Assembly: GCF_024397895.1 (NCBI RefSeq)
Contig: NZ_CP073346.1
Coordinates: 1,798,001 to 1,862,000 of the forward strand
Origin: Pseudomonas benzenivorans
GTDB taxonomy: Bacteria; Pseudomonadota; Gammaproteobacteria; Pseudomonadales; Pseudomonadaceae
Direction: 5' to 3'
Length of the DNA stretch: 64,000 nucleotides
Below, piece after piece: positions 17,549 through 26,339 of the stretch (position 1 is the stretch's first letter; every line of letters starts with the position of its first letter). The position numbers and the translations under genes were made by a program. A model generated the notes under the pieces. That model ran no database searches, was not told the DNA's origin, and was given only the letters and a program-made list of their open reading frames with translations.

Positions 17549-17633
17549 GGGTTCAAATCCCCCCGGCCCACCAAATAAGCCCCTGAAAAGCCTAGTGTTT
17601 TTCAGGGGTTTTTTCTTTGGGTGTCGAAAAAGT
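17549..17633 (+). repeat. attR: right 85 bp direct repeat
   Basis: Second copy of the ssrA 3' end and terminator, beginning GGGTTCAAATCC and ending GTGTCGAAAAAGT. Its acceptor-stem part reads GGCCCACCA and lacks one base relative to the functional copy, and upstream sequence does not match tmRNA. It is therefore the displaced chromosomal end, not a second tmRNA gene. Confidence 0.9.
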
Positions 17634-17758
17634 CAGAGAAAAGCTGCGCGCAACTCCTGCAGCGGCTGACAGATGCTCAAGCGCCTAGCCCACAGTCAGC
17701 ACCTGACGCAGGTCAATCGGCTGCTCCCGAATAGCACCACAGTTTCTGCACCGGCAAA

Positions 17759-20239
17759 TCAGCTCTCGACCAATGACCTTTCGCGCACAAATGCGCTGAA
17801 CTGGTCGCCGGGCAGCGGTCGGGAAAACAGGTAGCCTTGATGGACATGGCAGCCATGATTGACCAGGAAGGTGCGCTGCGCCTCGGTGTCCACGCCTTCG
17901 GCGATTACCCCGAGACCCAGGCTCTGGCCCAGGCTGACAATGGCGCAGGCGATGGAGGCGTCGTTCGGATCGACCAGCACGTCCCTGACAAAGGACTTGT
18001 CAATTTTGAGTTCATCCAGCGGGAGGCTCTTGAGGTAGGACAGCGACGAGTAGCCGGTACCGAAATCGTCCAGGGATAGGCCGATGCCACTGTTCTTCAA
18101 TTCGGCCATCTTGGCGATCGTGTTTTCTATATCTTCGATCAGCAACCCTTCGGTCAGCTCCAGCTTCAATCGCTGCGGATCGGCGCCAGTGCTGTCCAAT
18201 ATCGACAGCACCTCGCCGACGAAGTCAGGATGGTGGAACTGGCGTGCGCTGACGTTCACCGCCATGGTCAGTCGAGCGCTTTCCGCATGCTCGGCCCAAG
18301 ACACCAGTTGGGCACAGGCGGTTTCCAGCACCCAGCGGCCCAGTGGCAGAATCAGTCCGGTTTCCTCCGCCACGGAAATGAACTCGATCGGCGAAACGCT
18401 TCCGCGTTCAGGTTGAATCCAGCGCACCAACGCCTCCGCCCCCAGGATGCCGCCCTCGTTGTTCACCTGCGGCTGGAAATGAAGGAGGAACTCCTTTCTC
18501 TGCAAGCCCTGGCGCAAGTCCGCTTCCAGCCTGGCCCGTGCCGTGGCGACCGCCTGCATTTCCGGATCGAAGAAGCGCAGGGTGTTACGGCCCGCGGCCT
18601 TGGCGCGATACATCGCCAGGTCGGCCCGCTTCATGATGTCATCAGCCGTGCTCAGCGGCCCCTGGAACAAGGCGATGCCGATGCTGGGGGTGCTGTGGTG
18701 CTCATAGCCATCCAGCTGGTAGGAAATGTTGAGCGCGCCGAGGATCTTCTCGCCAATCGCCTGGGCCTGGACCACCGCCTCGGCCGGTGCTTCGTCCAGA
18801 TCCTCCAGCAAGACCACGAACTCATCGCCGCCCAAGCGAGCCACGGTGTCGCTATCGCGGACGCAATCGGTGAGGCGCAAGGCGACCTGCTGCAACAGCG
18901 TGTCGCCCCGGTCATGCCCCAACGTGTCGTTCAGCACCTTGAAGTTGTCCAGATCGATGAGAATGACCGCGCTCGTGCTCAGGCTTCGAGCGCTGCCCGA
19001 CAGCGTGTGCTGCAAACGGTCCAGCAGCAGTCGCCTATTGGCCAGGCCGGTCAACTGATCGTAGAAGGCCAGTCGATTGACCTCCTGCTCATTTAGCTTG
19101 CGCTGGGTGATATCGGTGTTGATCGACAGGACGGACTGCGGCTGGCCGTTCTCGTCTCGCACCAGCGTTCCGCGACTTTCCAGGGTAGTGCAGCTGCCAT
19201 CCTGGCGCCGAAGGGAGACCTCACCCGCCCAGTCTCCCGTCTCGATCAGGCACTCGAGGGCCGACTTGCAGGCGTCATCGCCCTGATAGATCAACTCTCG
19301 TGCCGATCGGCCGAGCGCCGCCTCCCCTGAGACCGTGTAGAGACGTTCGGCGCTCTTGTTCCAGTAGAGAATGCGCAGATCCATCCCGTGCACGACGATG
19401 GCGTCCTGCGCCTTGTCGAGCAATGACGCCTGCTGGCGGAACTGCCGTTCACTTTCGCGCAACTCCTGAAGATACCCCTCCCTTTCCGCGGCATACGCCT
19501 CCATTTCGCGCCGGATCTTGCTGCCATAGGCTACGGCCGCACTGACCATGATCAGCACGAACGCCATGATCGCGTACTCGACCTGGCGCAGCACCTCTAC
19601 CGACTCCAGCTCTTCCTGCAGGAGCGTGCCTTGAATCTGGCCGACGCGCCCGCGCACGGTGGCGAGAGAGGCGAGCAGCTCGGCATATTTCCGGTCCATT
19701 GTGGCCATCCGCTTGCCGGCCCTATCAGGCTGATCCGCCTTGAAGAAGGAAAAGATCAGCGAAGCCTCGTTGACCATCTCCCCCATCGCCACATCGACGG
19801 CATCCACCTCATCCTTCAGCGCAAGCGTGAGGGCCTGGATATCCACACCGCTCCCGGCTTGATCCTCCATTCGAACCTGTAGCTGCGCTTTGGCCATTGC
19901 CAGGTGTTCGTTGAAGACGCGCAACGCCTCACTCATTCTGCGCGACTCCGCTTCGACCTCGAGGGTATCGAACACGTTGTTGCCAGGCGCGTTGACCTCG
20001 GAGGCGAAACTCCCCAGCGCCGAGTAGCTCGAGAGTTGCTGGACCCATGACTGGTTGGCCTGGATCGACCGGTGATAGGTGTCGACGATCTGATGATTCA
20101 AGAGCACACCGAGCACCACAACCAGCACATCGAATCCGGCAAGAAAGAAATACATGAGGTGCCATTTTTTCGAGCCAGAGCCGTGCTGATTGCCGAGGAC
20201 ATCGGCCTTGCCGCCATGTTCACCATCGGGAAAAACCAT
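17759..20239 (-). CDS. PAS-GGDEF-EAL c-di-GMP enzyme with N-terminal membrane sensor (826 aa)
   Basis: Dual-domain cyclic-di-GMP protein. Two TM helices (about 26-48 and 213-233) bracket a helical periplasmic sensor. A PAS/PAC domain (about 265-385), a GGDEF domain with intact LGGDEF and a EAL domain with AEALVRW, DDFGTGYSSL and KIDKSFV follow. Both active sites look intact, so it could make or degrade c-di-GMP. The start at 20239 (MVFPDG) is chosen over the open frame's earlier ATG (20341) because GGAGG lies seven bases upstream of it. It is the first chromosomal gene right of the island and reads towards it. Confidence 0.92.
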   Translation of the reverse strand: MVFPDGEHGGKADVLGNQHGSGSKKWHLMYFFLAGFDVLVVVLGVLLNHQIVDTYHRSIQANQSWVQQLSSYSALGSFASEVNAPGNNVFDTLEVEAESRRMSEALRVFNEHLAMAKAQLQVRMEDQAGSGVDIQALTLALKDEVDAVDVAMGEMVNEASLIFSFFKADQPDRAGKRMATMDRKYAELLASLATVRGRVGQIQGTLLQEELESVEVLRQVEYAIMAFVLIMVSAAVAYGSKIRREMEAYAAEREGYLQELRESERQFRQQASLLDKAQDAIVVHGMDLRILYWNKSAERLYTVSGEAALGRSARELIYQGDDACKSALECLIETGDWAGEVSLRRQDGSCTTLESRGTLVRDENGQPQSVLSINTDITQRKLNEQEVNRLAFYDQLTGLANRRLLLDRLQHTLSGSARSLSTSAVILIDLDNFKVLNDTLGHDRGDTLLQQVALRLTDCVRDSDTVARLGGDEFVVLLEDLDEAPAEAVVQAQAIGEKILGALNISYQLDGYEHHSTPSIGIALFQGPLSTADDIMKRADLAMYRAKAAGRNTLRFFDPEMQAVATARARLEADLRQGLQRKEFLLHFQPQVNNEGGILGAEALVRWIQPERGSVSPIEFISVAEETGLILPLGRWVLETACAQLVSWAEHAESARLTMAVNVSARQFHHPDFVGEVLSILDSTGADPQRLKLELTEGLLIEDIENTIAKMAELKNSGIGLSLDDFGTGYSSLSYLKSLPLDELKIDKSFVRDVLVDPNDASIACAIVSLGQSLGLGVIAEGVDTEAQRTFLVNHGCHVHQGYLFSRPLPGDQFSAFVRERSLVES

Positions 20240-20642
20240 TGAAAGGCCTCCAACTGCACACTTTCTAGATCTGCCTGCAACAGTGCTTTCCGGAAACTCA
20301 TCCGATTTCGATGCGACAACCTTTCTGCCCGAGGAGCTCACGCGACCAGCCCACGGTTGTTGGCGCAGAGGCCAATCCGCCTGCCGACATGGACGGCGAT
20401 AGCGGTAAAGCGATAGTGCGAGTGAGGCGCCCTTTTACGAGGGTCGAGCAGATAAGGGGGAAGTCCGCATCGCGCCCTGCAAGGTGGCTTGGCGCCTCTA
20501 GATACGATAGTCAAAAAAACCCTTTCAGCAGGCTTGCGGTGACGACCGTCTTGAATGGTCGAGGACGGGCCACCTAGCCCGCGAGCGGCGGCGCGGCCCA
20601 ATTGTGCTTAGATTGGCCGGCACCGACCGCCGCGGATTACCC
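20240..20642. other. Intergenic region between divergent genes (403 bp)
   Basis: Separates the c-di-GMP protein from the divergent EamA gene and must hold both promoters. Open frames here are not supported by ribosome-binding sites or protein-like composition. I see no clear repeats or operators. Confidence 0.5.
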
Positions 20643-21485
20643 ATGACTGCTCGAACCCTGCTGCTGACCGCCTTGGCCATGGTTGCCTTCGCCGGTAACT
20701 CCCTGCTCTGCCGGCTGGCACTGCGCGACACGGATATTGACGCGGCCAGCTTCACCAGCCTGCGCATCGTCTCCGGCGCCCTGACCCTTTGGCTGCTGCT
20801 GCGCCTGCGCGCCAGCGACAACGCAGGCGCCGGCAGCTGGTTCGCCGCCGCTGCGCTGCTGGCCTATGCCGCGGCCTTCTCCTTCGCCTACCTCAGCCTG
20901 GATGCCGGGGTCGGCGCCTTGCTGCTGTTCGGTGCGGTTCAACTGAGCATGAGCGCCTGGGGCCTGTATCGCGGCGAGCGTTTCAGACGCCAGGCCAGCG
21001 CCGGCCTGGCGCTCGCGATCGGCGGCCTGCTGGCGCTGTTGCTACCCGGCGCCAGCGCGCCGCCGCTCGGCGGCGCGCTGCTTATGCTGCTGGCGGGCGT
21101 GGCCTGGGGGGCCTACTCCCTGCTCGGCCGTGGTGTGGCCGACCCACTGGCGGCCACGGCCGGCAACTTCCTGCGCGCCGTACCCATGGCACTGTTGATC
21201 AGCGCACTGCTGGTGGGCCAGGCCAGCTTGGACGTGGCGGGACTGGGCTATGCCGTGCTGTCCGGTGCGCTGACCTCGGGGGTCGGCTACGCCATCTGGT
21301 ACAGCGCCTTGCGTGGCCTGCAAGCTTTCCAGGCCGCCACCGTGCAGCTCAGCGTGCCGATCCTCGCCGCCCTGGCCGGCAGCCTGCTGCTCGACGAGGC
21401 CTTGACCCTACGCCTGATAGTCAGCGCCGCGGCCGTACTCGGCGGCATCGCCCTGGTGCTGAGCGCCAAGCAGCACGGCCGCTAA
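20643..21485 (+). CDS. EamA/DMT-family permease (280 aa)
   Basis: Inner-membrane transporter of the drug/metabolite superfamily. Ten hydrophobic helices are visible as two five-helix EamA repeats (residues about 1-135 and 140-278). The first repeat begins LLLTALAMVAFAGNSLLCRLAL; the second has the PILAALAGSLLLDE signature close to the end. Substrates of such permeases are usually amino acids or metabolites and cannot be predicted. ATG 20643 is preferred to an upstream in-frame ATG at 20604 because it gives the standard length and starts with a membrane helix. Confidence 0.88.
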   Translation: MTARTLLLTALAMVAFAGNSLLCRLALRDTDIDAASFTSLRIVSGALTLWLLLRLRASDNAGAGSWFAAAALLAYAAAFSFAYLSLDAGVGALLLFGAVQLSMSAWGLYRGERFRRQASAGLALAIGGLLALLLPGASAPPLGGALLMLLAGVAWGAYSLLGRGVADPLAATAGNFLRAVPMALLISALLVGQASLDVAGLGYAVLSGALTSGVGYAIWYSALRGLQAFQAATVQLSVPILAALAGSLLLDEALTLRLIVSAAAVLGGIALVLSAKQHGR

Positions 21486-21546
21486 GGCGGTCACCTCGAC
21501 GCGATCTTCTATGCTCTCCCCACAGCCCGCCGTGGAATGCCGAACC

Positions 21547-22029
21547 ATGCTTCTTCGCTCACGCCCTCTCCTGCGCGCCCTGCTGCTTTCACTGCTGGCC
21601 TGCAGCCTCAGCGCCTGCGCCAACCTGATGCTCGACCCGCTGCGCATCGACCTGGTCGGTCTGGAGCCGCTGCCAGGGCAGGAACTGGAAATGCGCTTCT
21701 CCCTGAAACTGCGGGTGCAGAACCCGAACGACGGAGCCGTCGACTACGACGGCGTGGCGTTGGAATTGGAGGTGAACGGGCAACCGCTGGCCAGCGGCGT
21801 GAGTGATCAGCAGGGGCAGGTGCCTCGCTTCGGCGAAGCATTGATCAGCGTGCCGGTGAGCATTTCCGCCTTCGCCGCGATCCGCCAGGCCTGGGGCGCC
21901 GCGGGCTATCAACCCGGCCAGGGTCTGCCCTACGCGCTGAGCGGCAAGTTGGCGGGCGGTTTGTTCCGGACCATGCGCTTCGAGGATCAGGGGGTGCTGA
22001 ACTGGCCGGAGCCGCCCACCGCCCCTTGA
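21547..22029 (+). CDS. LEA14/WHy-domain lipoprotein (160 aa)
   Basis: Exported lipoprotein: a basic, hydrophobic signal peptide ends in the lipobox LSAC (C near residue 24). The mature part is a β-rich LEA type 2 (WHy) domain with LKLRVQNPNDGAVDYDGVALEL, typical of the family, which is linked to desiccation or envelope stress. It begins 60 bases after the EamA stop and may share its transcript. Start at 21547 gives the best signal peptide; an earlier ATG at 21511 would add a hydrophilic extension. Confidence 0.85.
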   Translation: MLLRSRPLLRALLLSLLACSLSACANLMLDPLRIDLVGLEPLPGQELEMRFSLKLRVQNPNDGAVDYDGVALELEVNGQPLASGVSDQQGQVPRFGEALISVPVSISAFAAIRQAWGAAGYQPGQGLPYALSGKLAGGLFRTMRFEDQGVLNWPEPPTAP

Positions 22030-22113
22030 ACATCGCCGCGCACTGATCACACAGGGCAGCGGAAACCGCCCTCTTTCTCAGGCTGCGGAGCGCCAGGTGA
22101 TCGAGACAGGTGC

Positions 22114-22521
22114 TCAGTGGTGACCGCGGCCCTGCTTCCCGGGTACGACACTTGAGCGCTTGAGCGGCGAAAAGCAGGTCCCGGTTGCCGCCAGGTGATG
22201 GCCCGGGCCGAAAACAAGCCGCTTGAGCGCGAGCCAGGTGCAGCGCAGCGTTGCCCACAGGGCTGCTCCGCAGGCGGCCAGGCTGAGTACGCGGTTCTGC
22301 GCGCCACGTTGCAAGTGCCGTGCGGAGAGCATGCGAGCGCCTTGTACAACATCGCCCGAGCCCTTATGAGGCCGCAGAAGACTGCTGAGGTAGTGCCCGG
22401 CGATGATCGGTGCATCGGCGTCGGACCAGTGATCGCTACTGCCTCCCGGATAACGACTCGGCATCGCCCGTGCTACTCGCGGATAGCCTCCCGGCATCCC
22501 CGTACTGCTCTTGGTACCCAT
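22114..22521 (-). CDS. Possible small protein, weakly supported (135 aa)
   Basis: A minus-strand frame with GGGA six bases before its ATG. The product starts MGTKSSTGMPGGYPRV, has a mixed amino-acid composition and one moderately hydrophobic segment (SLAACGAALWATL, about 78-95). No family is recognised, and it could equally be a remnant or chance frame. Confidence 0.25.
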   Translation of the reverse strand: MGTKSSTGMPGGYPRVARAMPSRYPGGSSDHWSDADAPIIAGHYLSSLLRPHKGSGDVVQGARMLSARHLQRGAQNRVLSLAACGAALWATLRCTWLALKRLVFGPGHHLAATGTCFSPLKRSSVVPGKQGRGHH

Positions 22522-23106
22522 TGTTCGTCCCGTCCTGTCGTGAGATCCACCGAATCGCCAGCATGGCGATCATTCTCATCCTCAGGCTTCCCAGCCGTGC
22601 CGCTTCTTCTCCGCCAACGGCTTGCAGCGCCACACTGAACAGCGCCCTTGCCGTGTTATTGGTTTAGCTGCGCCACGGACGAACGTCAAGACTCCGACAA
22701 ATCATCAAGCCCACCTAAAATCCATACTAAATATATGAAACTAAAGACTATTCTCTAATTGTAAAAAATATAAAAAGCTTCCCTTATAGCCAATGAATAG
22801 CGCCATACATCCCCGTTTGATGCACGCTCGTCCGTTGGTTCGCCCACCTCGACGACCCCATTCGGGAACAGCCGCGGTCGATCGGCGTCGCGGCACAGTG
22901 GGCCCGCGTGGTGATTGGCCGATTCGTGATCATAGGGGATCGCCAAAGCCGCTTCGCTGGCAAACCGTACAGGGAGAATGGCGGGCGCCCAACGGCTGCC
23001 CTGTGCCGTCCCGGCAGCAGTCTTGGGTGTCCTACCAGGGTCACACGCCCCTTACCCGGCTTGGAGCAGCGCGCCATCCGAGCAATCGGCCCGGCAGCGC
23101 TGCCGT

Positions 23107-23283
23107 TCAGAGCACCACATCCACTGCGACCAGCGCCGCCAGCAGGGTGGCCGCCAACAACAAGAGCGAGCAACAGTGAACCCCGACAAGCGTTGATCTG
23201 TCCCTGACAGGTGCTTCCTTCTGCGTGGATGAACCGACCAGTAATGGCCGTGACTTTTCCCACCTACCCGCATTTCTGGCCAT
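23107..23283 (-). CDS. Possible small single-TM protein (58 aa)
   Basis: Reads MARNAGRWEKSRPLLVGSS at the start and ends in a strongly hydrophobic helix (CSLLLLAATLLAALVAVDVVL), giving a C-tail-anchored layout. GGGAGG lies seven bases before the ATG. Good ribosome-binding site and a clean TM helix argue for it; lack of conservation evidence keeps confidence low. Confidence 0.35.
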   Translation of the reverse strand: MARNAGRWEKSRPLLVGSSTQKEAPVRDRSTLVGVHCCSLLLLAATLLAALVAVDVVL

Positions 23284-23676
23284 TTCATTGCCTCCCTCGT
23301 ACTGCGCGACGCCAAGGGGCAAGGTCGCAGTCTGTGCTGCCGCACGGTAAGCGGGGAAAGAGCCAATGGCAGCATCCGCTTCCCGAATCAGGCTTGAACA
23401 GAACTCCCACAGGGGTCGAGAACGACTCAGGCGGACCATGCACCATTGCCCTGGCAGTGCAGCGAGCCGAGCTCCGCCCCGAGGGCGTTGGGCGCTCTTC
23501 TTTGCGCGAGCGTATCTAAGGTATTAGTAGCGCCAGGCGCTCACGTCAAAATCATGCCTTGGCCTGATACAGATCGATCAAACCTGATAACCACTTGATT
23601 AACAAAGCCATTCAATAACAACAGTCACTGAGCAAGGAGATGTTCGCCGCGGATCCGACATACGGTTCGCTGCCTC

Positions 23677-24645
23677 TTAGCGATGCGGGTCCTCACCCTT
23701 GCGCGGCGCATCGCCCGACACCTGCAGCCGTTGGCCATCGCCCAGATCCAGGCGCAGGCTGCCCGAGCGCAGGTGCAGGTCGCGCTGGGGAAAGGGAATC
23801 TCCACCTCGGCCGCGCGCAGTTGGTCCTCGATGGCCCACAAGAAGCGCGCATGGGTGGCACCGGGGGAGACCATCAGGTCGTGCTCGACCCACACCACCA
23901 GCTCGAACTCCAGGCTGCTGTCGCCGAAGCGGGTCAGCCACACGTCTGGCTGGCGCCCCGGCAGGCTGGTGATACAGCCCGGCACGTCCTCCACCGACTT
24001 GAGCACCGCCGCCTTGACCCTGTGCTTGTCGCTGCCGTAGGCCACGCCGAACGGCACATGGATGCGCCGGTACTTCTCGTCGAAGCTCCAGTTGGTCACC
24101 CGGCCGTTCACGAACTCGGAGTTGGGCACGATGATGTCGACCAGGTCGTTGGTGGTGATGCGCGTGTAGCGCATGCCTATCTCGGTGACCCGACCCATCA
24201 CCCCGGACTGCAGGTCGACGAAGTCGCCGACCTTGAGGGTCTTCTCCAGCAGCAGAATCAGCCCGGAGATGAAGTTGCTGAAGATGTTCTGCAGGCCCAG
24301 ACCGATACCGACGCCGATGGCGCCGCCGACCAGGGCGATGTTGGTCAGATCCAGGCCCAGGTAGCGCAGGCCCACCAGGGTGCCGATGATCCACACCGCG
24401 TAGCGGATGATGCGGGTCAGCGCATACATCCCCGAGGAGTTCATGTGGATGCCCTTGCCCCGCGCCGCGACGTTGTGCAGGCCGTGCTCGAGCAGCGAGG
24501 AGAACCACCAGGCGAAGAACAGGATCAGGCCCAGGCCGACCAGGCGGGCCAGGTGCAGATCGGTCTCGCCGATCTGCAGCCAGGGCGTGGTCGCCCAGCG
24601 CCAGAGGGTCTCGAGAACGTTGTCGGTGAGTTTGTCCAGTTCCAT
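23677..24645 (-). CDS. MscS-family mechanosensitive channel (322 aa)
   Basis: Small-conductance mechanosensitive channel or relative, releasing solutes under hypo-osmotic shock. Helices lie at about 30-50, 75-95 and 98-130; the last is the Gly/Ala-rich pore helix GGAIGVGIGLGLQNIFSNFISG, which matches MscS TM3. The β-domain follows with VGDFVDLQSGVMGRVTEIGMRYTRI and VPNSEFVNGRVTNWS. It is a short three-TM member without a periplasmic extension. Start 24645 is the only plausible ATG. Transcribed alone, divergent from the glutaredoxin-like gene. Confidence 0.9.
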   Translation of the reverse strand: MELDKLTDNVLETLWRWATTPWLQIGETDLHLARLVGLGLILFFAWWFSSLLEHGLHNVAARGKGIHMNSSGMYALTRIIRYAVWIIGTLVGLRYLGLDLTNIALVGGAIGVGIGLGLQNIFSNFISGLILLLEKTLKVGDFVDLQSGVMGRVTEIGMRYTRITTNDLVDIIVPNSEFVNGRVTNWSFDEKYRRIHVPFGVAYGSDKHRVKAAVLKSVEDVPGCITSLPGRQPDVWLTRFGDSSLEFELVVWVEHDLMVSPGATHARFLWAIEDQLRAAEVEIPFPQRDLHLRSGSLRLDLGDGQRLQVSGDAPRKGEDPHR

Positions 24646-24809
24646 GCTCGGCGCCTGCGCTGGGGAAAAAGGGCGCGATGCACGGCCGCAGCCGTCTCGC
24701 TTGTCTGAGGATAGCTGCCAGCCCGCGCACGCCCCGCCAGGAAGGGTGCGCGGCGGTGCTTGGCTATGCTCAAGGGAGCGCCGCCAACCGACCCCATGCA
24801 GGCACGCCC

Positions 24810-25439
24810 ATGAGCACCGCAGCCGTTCGCATCACCCTCTACCGCTGGGCCGGCGCCTTCGGCCCGTTGAAGATCAAGGTGCCCTGCGGCGAATGCGCCC
24901 TGACCCGCGACGTGATCGAAGACTGCCTGGCCTCCGAACTGGCCGACATCCCCGTGGAGCTGCAGGTGCGCGACTGGCTGAGCCTGTGGTGGCGCCCCCT
25001 GCTCAAGGGCGGCTGGCATGCGCCCATCGTGATGGTCGAGGGGCGGGTGATCAGCCAGGGCAACGCCCTCAATCGCGGGGTGCTGACCGAAGCGGTGATC
25101 GCCCACCACGCCGGTCGCAGCCCGGTCAGCGGCAACCACCTGTTCGGCAAGGCGAGCTGCCCGCACTGCCAGCGGGCCAAGGGCTACCTGACGCGCGCCG
25201 GCATCGACTTCCGCTACCACGACGTGGTCAAGGACTCCCGCGCCCTGTACGAGATGCTGGCGCGGGTCAAACCGCTGGTGGGGCCGAGCACGCCGATCAC
25301 CGTGCCGCAGATCTGGCTGGACGGTCACTACATCGGCGGCGCCGACCAGCTCGGCGAGCGCCTGCACAGCAGCGTGGAGCCCAACCCCGAGCGCGGCCAG
25401 TCGTCCCTGGCGGTTCACGACCTGACGCGCCACCACTGA
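24810..25439 (+). CDS. Glutaredoxin-domain protein with N-terminal extension (209 aa)
   Basis: The C-terminal half (about 113-190) is a glutaredoxin-like thioredoxin fold: NHLFGKASCPHCQRAKGYL carries the redox pair C-P-H-C, followed by TPITVPQIWLDGHYIGG with the cis-proline TVP and the GG glutathione-binding turn. The N-terminal half (about 5-100) has a CGEC pair near residue 25 and resembles another thioredoxin-like half, so this may be a tandem fold. Likely a cytosolic thiol oxidoreductase. ATG 24810 is chosen as the first start giving a folded N-terminus; the ribosome-binding site is weak. Confidence 0.82.
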   Translation: MSTAAVRITLYRWAGAFGPLKIKVPCGECALTRDVIEDCLASELADIPVELQVRDWLSLWWRPLLKGGWHAPIVMVEGRVISQGNALNRGVLTEAVIAHHAGRSPVSGNHLFGKASCPHCQRAKGYLTRAGIDFRYHDVVKDSRALYEMLARVKPLVGPSTPITVPQIWLDGHYIGGADQLGERLHSSVEPNPERGQSSLAVHDLTRHH

Positions 25440-25468
25440 GGCGGAAGGCGCAAGCCGAGGAGCGAGCC

Positions 25469-26239
25469 ATGCAGGCAGACCCCGTAGCGCCGAGCACCAC
25501 CGCGGCGCACCTGCAGGCCCTGCACGGGCGCGGCTTCGTCCTGCTGCCCGGCGTATTGTCGGCGTCGCAGGTCGCCGAGCTGCGCCAGGCCATCGACCGC
25601 CTGCAACCGCAACACTGGGACTACAGCGGACTGCTCGACCACTACAAGTGCGTGTTCAACCGCGACCCGCTGTGGTTGCCCTACCTCGACCCACCCGGGG
25701 TGATCGACCTGGCCGAGGCCGCCCTCGGCGCCGACTGCCACGTCATCGGCCAGACCGCCTGGCGCTGCCACCCTGGTTTCGTCGGCGCAGAGCTGCACCT
25801 GGACTACCTGGTGATGCCGCTACCGCCAGTGCTGCTGGCCGATCCGGGGTTCGAGCTGCCGATGCAGATCCTCACGGCGCACCTTTACCTCGATGACATC
25901 GATGCCGACCTCTGCCCCACCCGCGTGGTGCCCGGCAGCCACCGCGCCGGTCGCGCGCCGCAGCCCGGCGAGCAGCACTGGCAGGGCACGCCGGCGCAGC
26001 CGGTGCTGTGCCGGGCCGGCGATGTGCTGATGTTTCGCAGCGAGCTGTGGCACGCCGGCAGTCGCAACCGCAGCCACGACCGCAGCCGTTACCTGCTGCA
26101 GGTGCACTACGGCCGGCGCATGGTCGCGCAGAAGTTCTCACCCTACCTGGCCTGGCGCTTCAACCCCGAGGTGCTGGCCGCCTGTACCCCGCGCCAGCGC
26201 CGCCTGCTGGGTGAGCATGAGGAAGCGGAATACGATTGA
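25469..26239 (+). CDS. Phytanoyl-CoA dioxygenase-family (PhyH) oxygenase (256 aa)
   Basis: Fe(II)/2-oxoglutarate-type oxygenase of the PhyH superfamily. The HxD pair is visible in ELHLDYL (about 109-111), and the distal His in FRSELWHAGSRNRS near residue 194; the downstream RYLLQVHYG includes an Arg suitable for 2-oxoglutarate binding. GAGGAG lies about eight bases before the ATG. It starts 29 bases after the glutaredoxin-like gene and may be co-transcribed. Substrate unknown: the family acts on lipids, small acids, quorum signals and others. Confidence 0.82.
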   Translation: MQADPVAPSTTAAHLQALHGRGFVLLPGVLSASQVAELRQAIDRLQPQHWDYSGLLDHYKCVFNRDPLWLPYLDPPGVIDLAEAALGADCHVIGQTAWRCHPGFVGAELHLDYLVMPLPPVLLADPGFELPMQILTAHLYLDDIDADLCPTRVVPGSHRAGRAPQPGEQHWQGTPAQPVLCRAGDVLMFRSELWHAGSRNRSHDRSRYLLQVHYGRRMVAQKFSPYLAWRFNPEVLAACTPRQRRLLGEHEEAEYD

Positions 26240-26339
26240 GGCGCGCCTTTACACAAGCTTTACTTCGCCCCCGCGGATTTTCGCCCGCATGCATGGTCAA
26301 AAAATAACCAACCCGGCAACTGCCGAAGGAGGTTCCTCC

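Larger units (their letters stand above)
8772..17633. mobile_element. Genomic island integrated in the 3' end of ssrA: phage-like replicon plus integron cassettes
   Basis: The element is bounded by near-identical 85 bp direct repeats at 8772-8856 and 17549-17633, each holding the tmRNA T-arm/acceptor end and its terminator. It encodes its own tyrosine integrase reading towards the left end, the usual layout for tmRNA-targeting elements. Content from left: HNH protein, integrase, Rep-like initiator, a hairpin region, four small overlapping early genes, a divergent repressor, a membrane protein and a three-cassette integron array. The cassettes and their spacers are visibly AT-richer than the flanking chromosome. 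No coat, secretion or packaging gene is visible. Confidence 0.88.
22030..23676. other. 1.65 kb stretch without a well-supported gene
   Basis: Many short open frames exist on both strands, but most have Arg/Pro/Gly-rich shadow-like compositions. Two weak minus-strand candidates are listed separately. A notably AT-rich block lies at 22705-22790 in an otherwise GC-rich region. The stretch may be decayed coding sequence, or it may contain untranslated RNAs that cannot be recognised by eye. Confidence 0.5.

Noticed and set aside
17426..17570. Remnant of an integron integrase gene next to the attI-like site
   Set aside because: No frame on either strand shows tyrosine-recombinase motifs, and the space is far too short.
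17549..17573. Possible tRNA gene 3' end (GGTTCAAATCCCC then CCACCA)
   Set aside because: No matching tRNA body lies upstream; it is the duplicated tmRNA end of the island.
17218..17574. 118-codon minus-strand open frame at the island's right end
   Set aside because: It runs through attR and the attI-like site, and its N-terminal part is just the translated tRNA-like repeat. Only the last 26 codons, beginning at an internal ATG, are considered as a leader frame.
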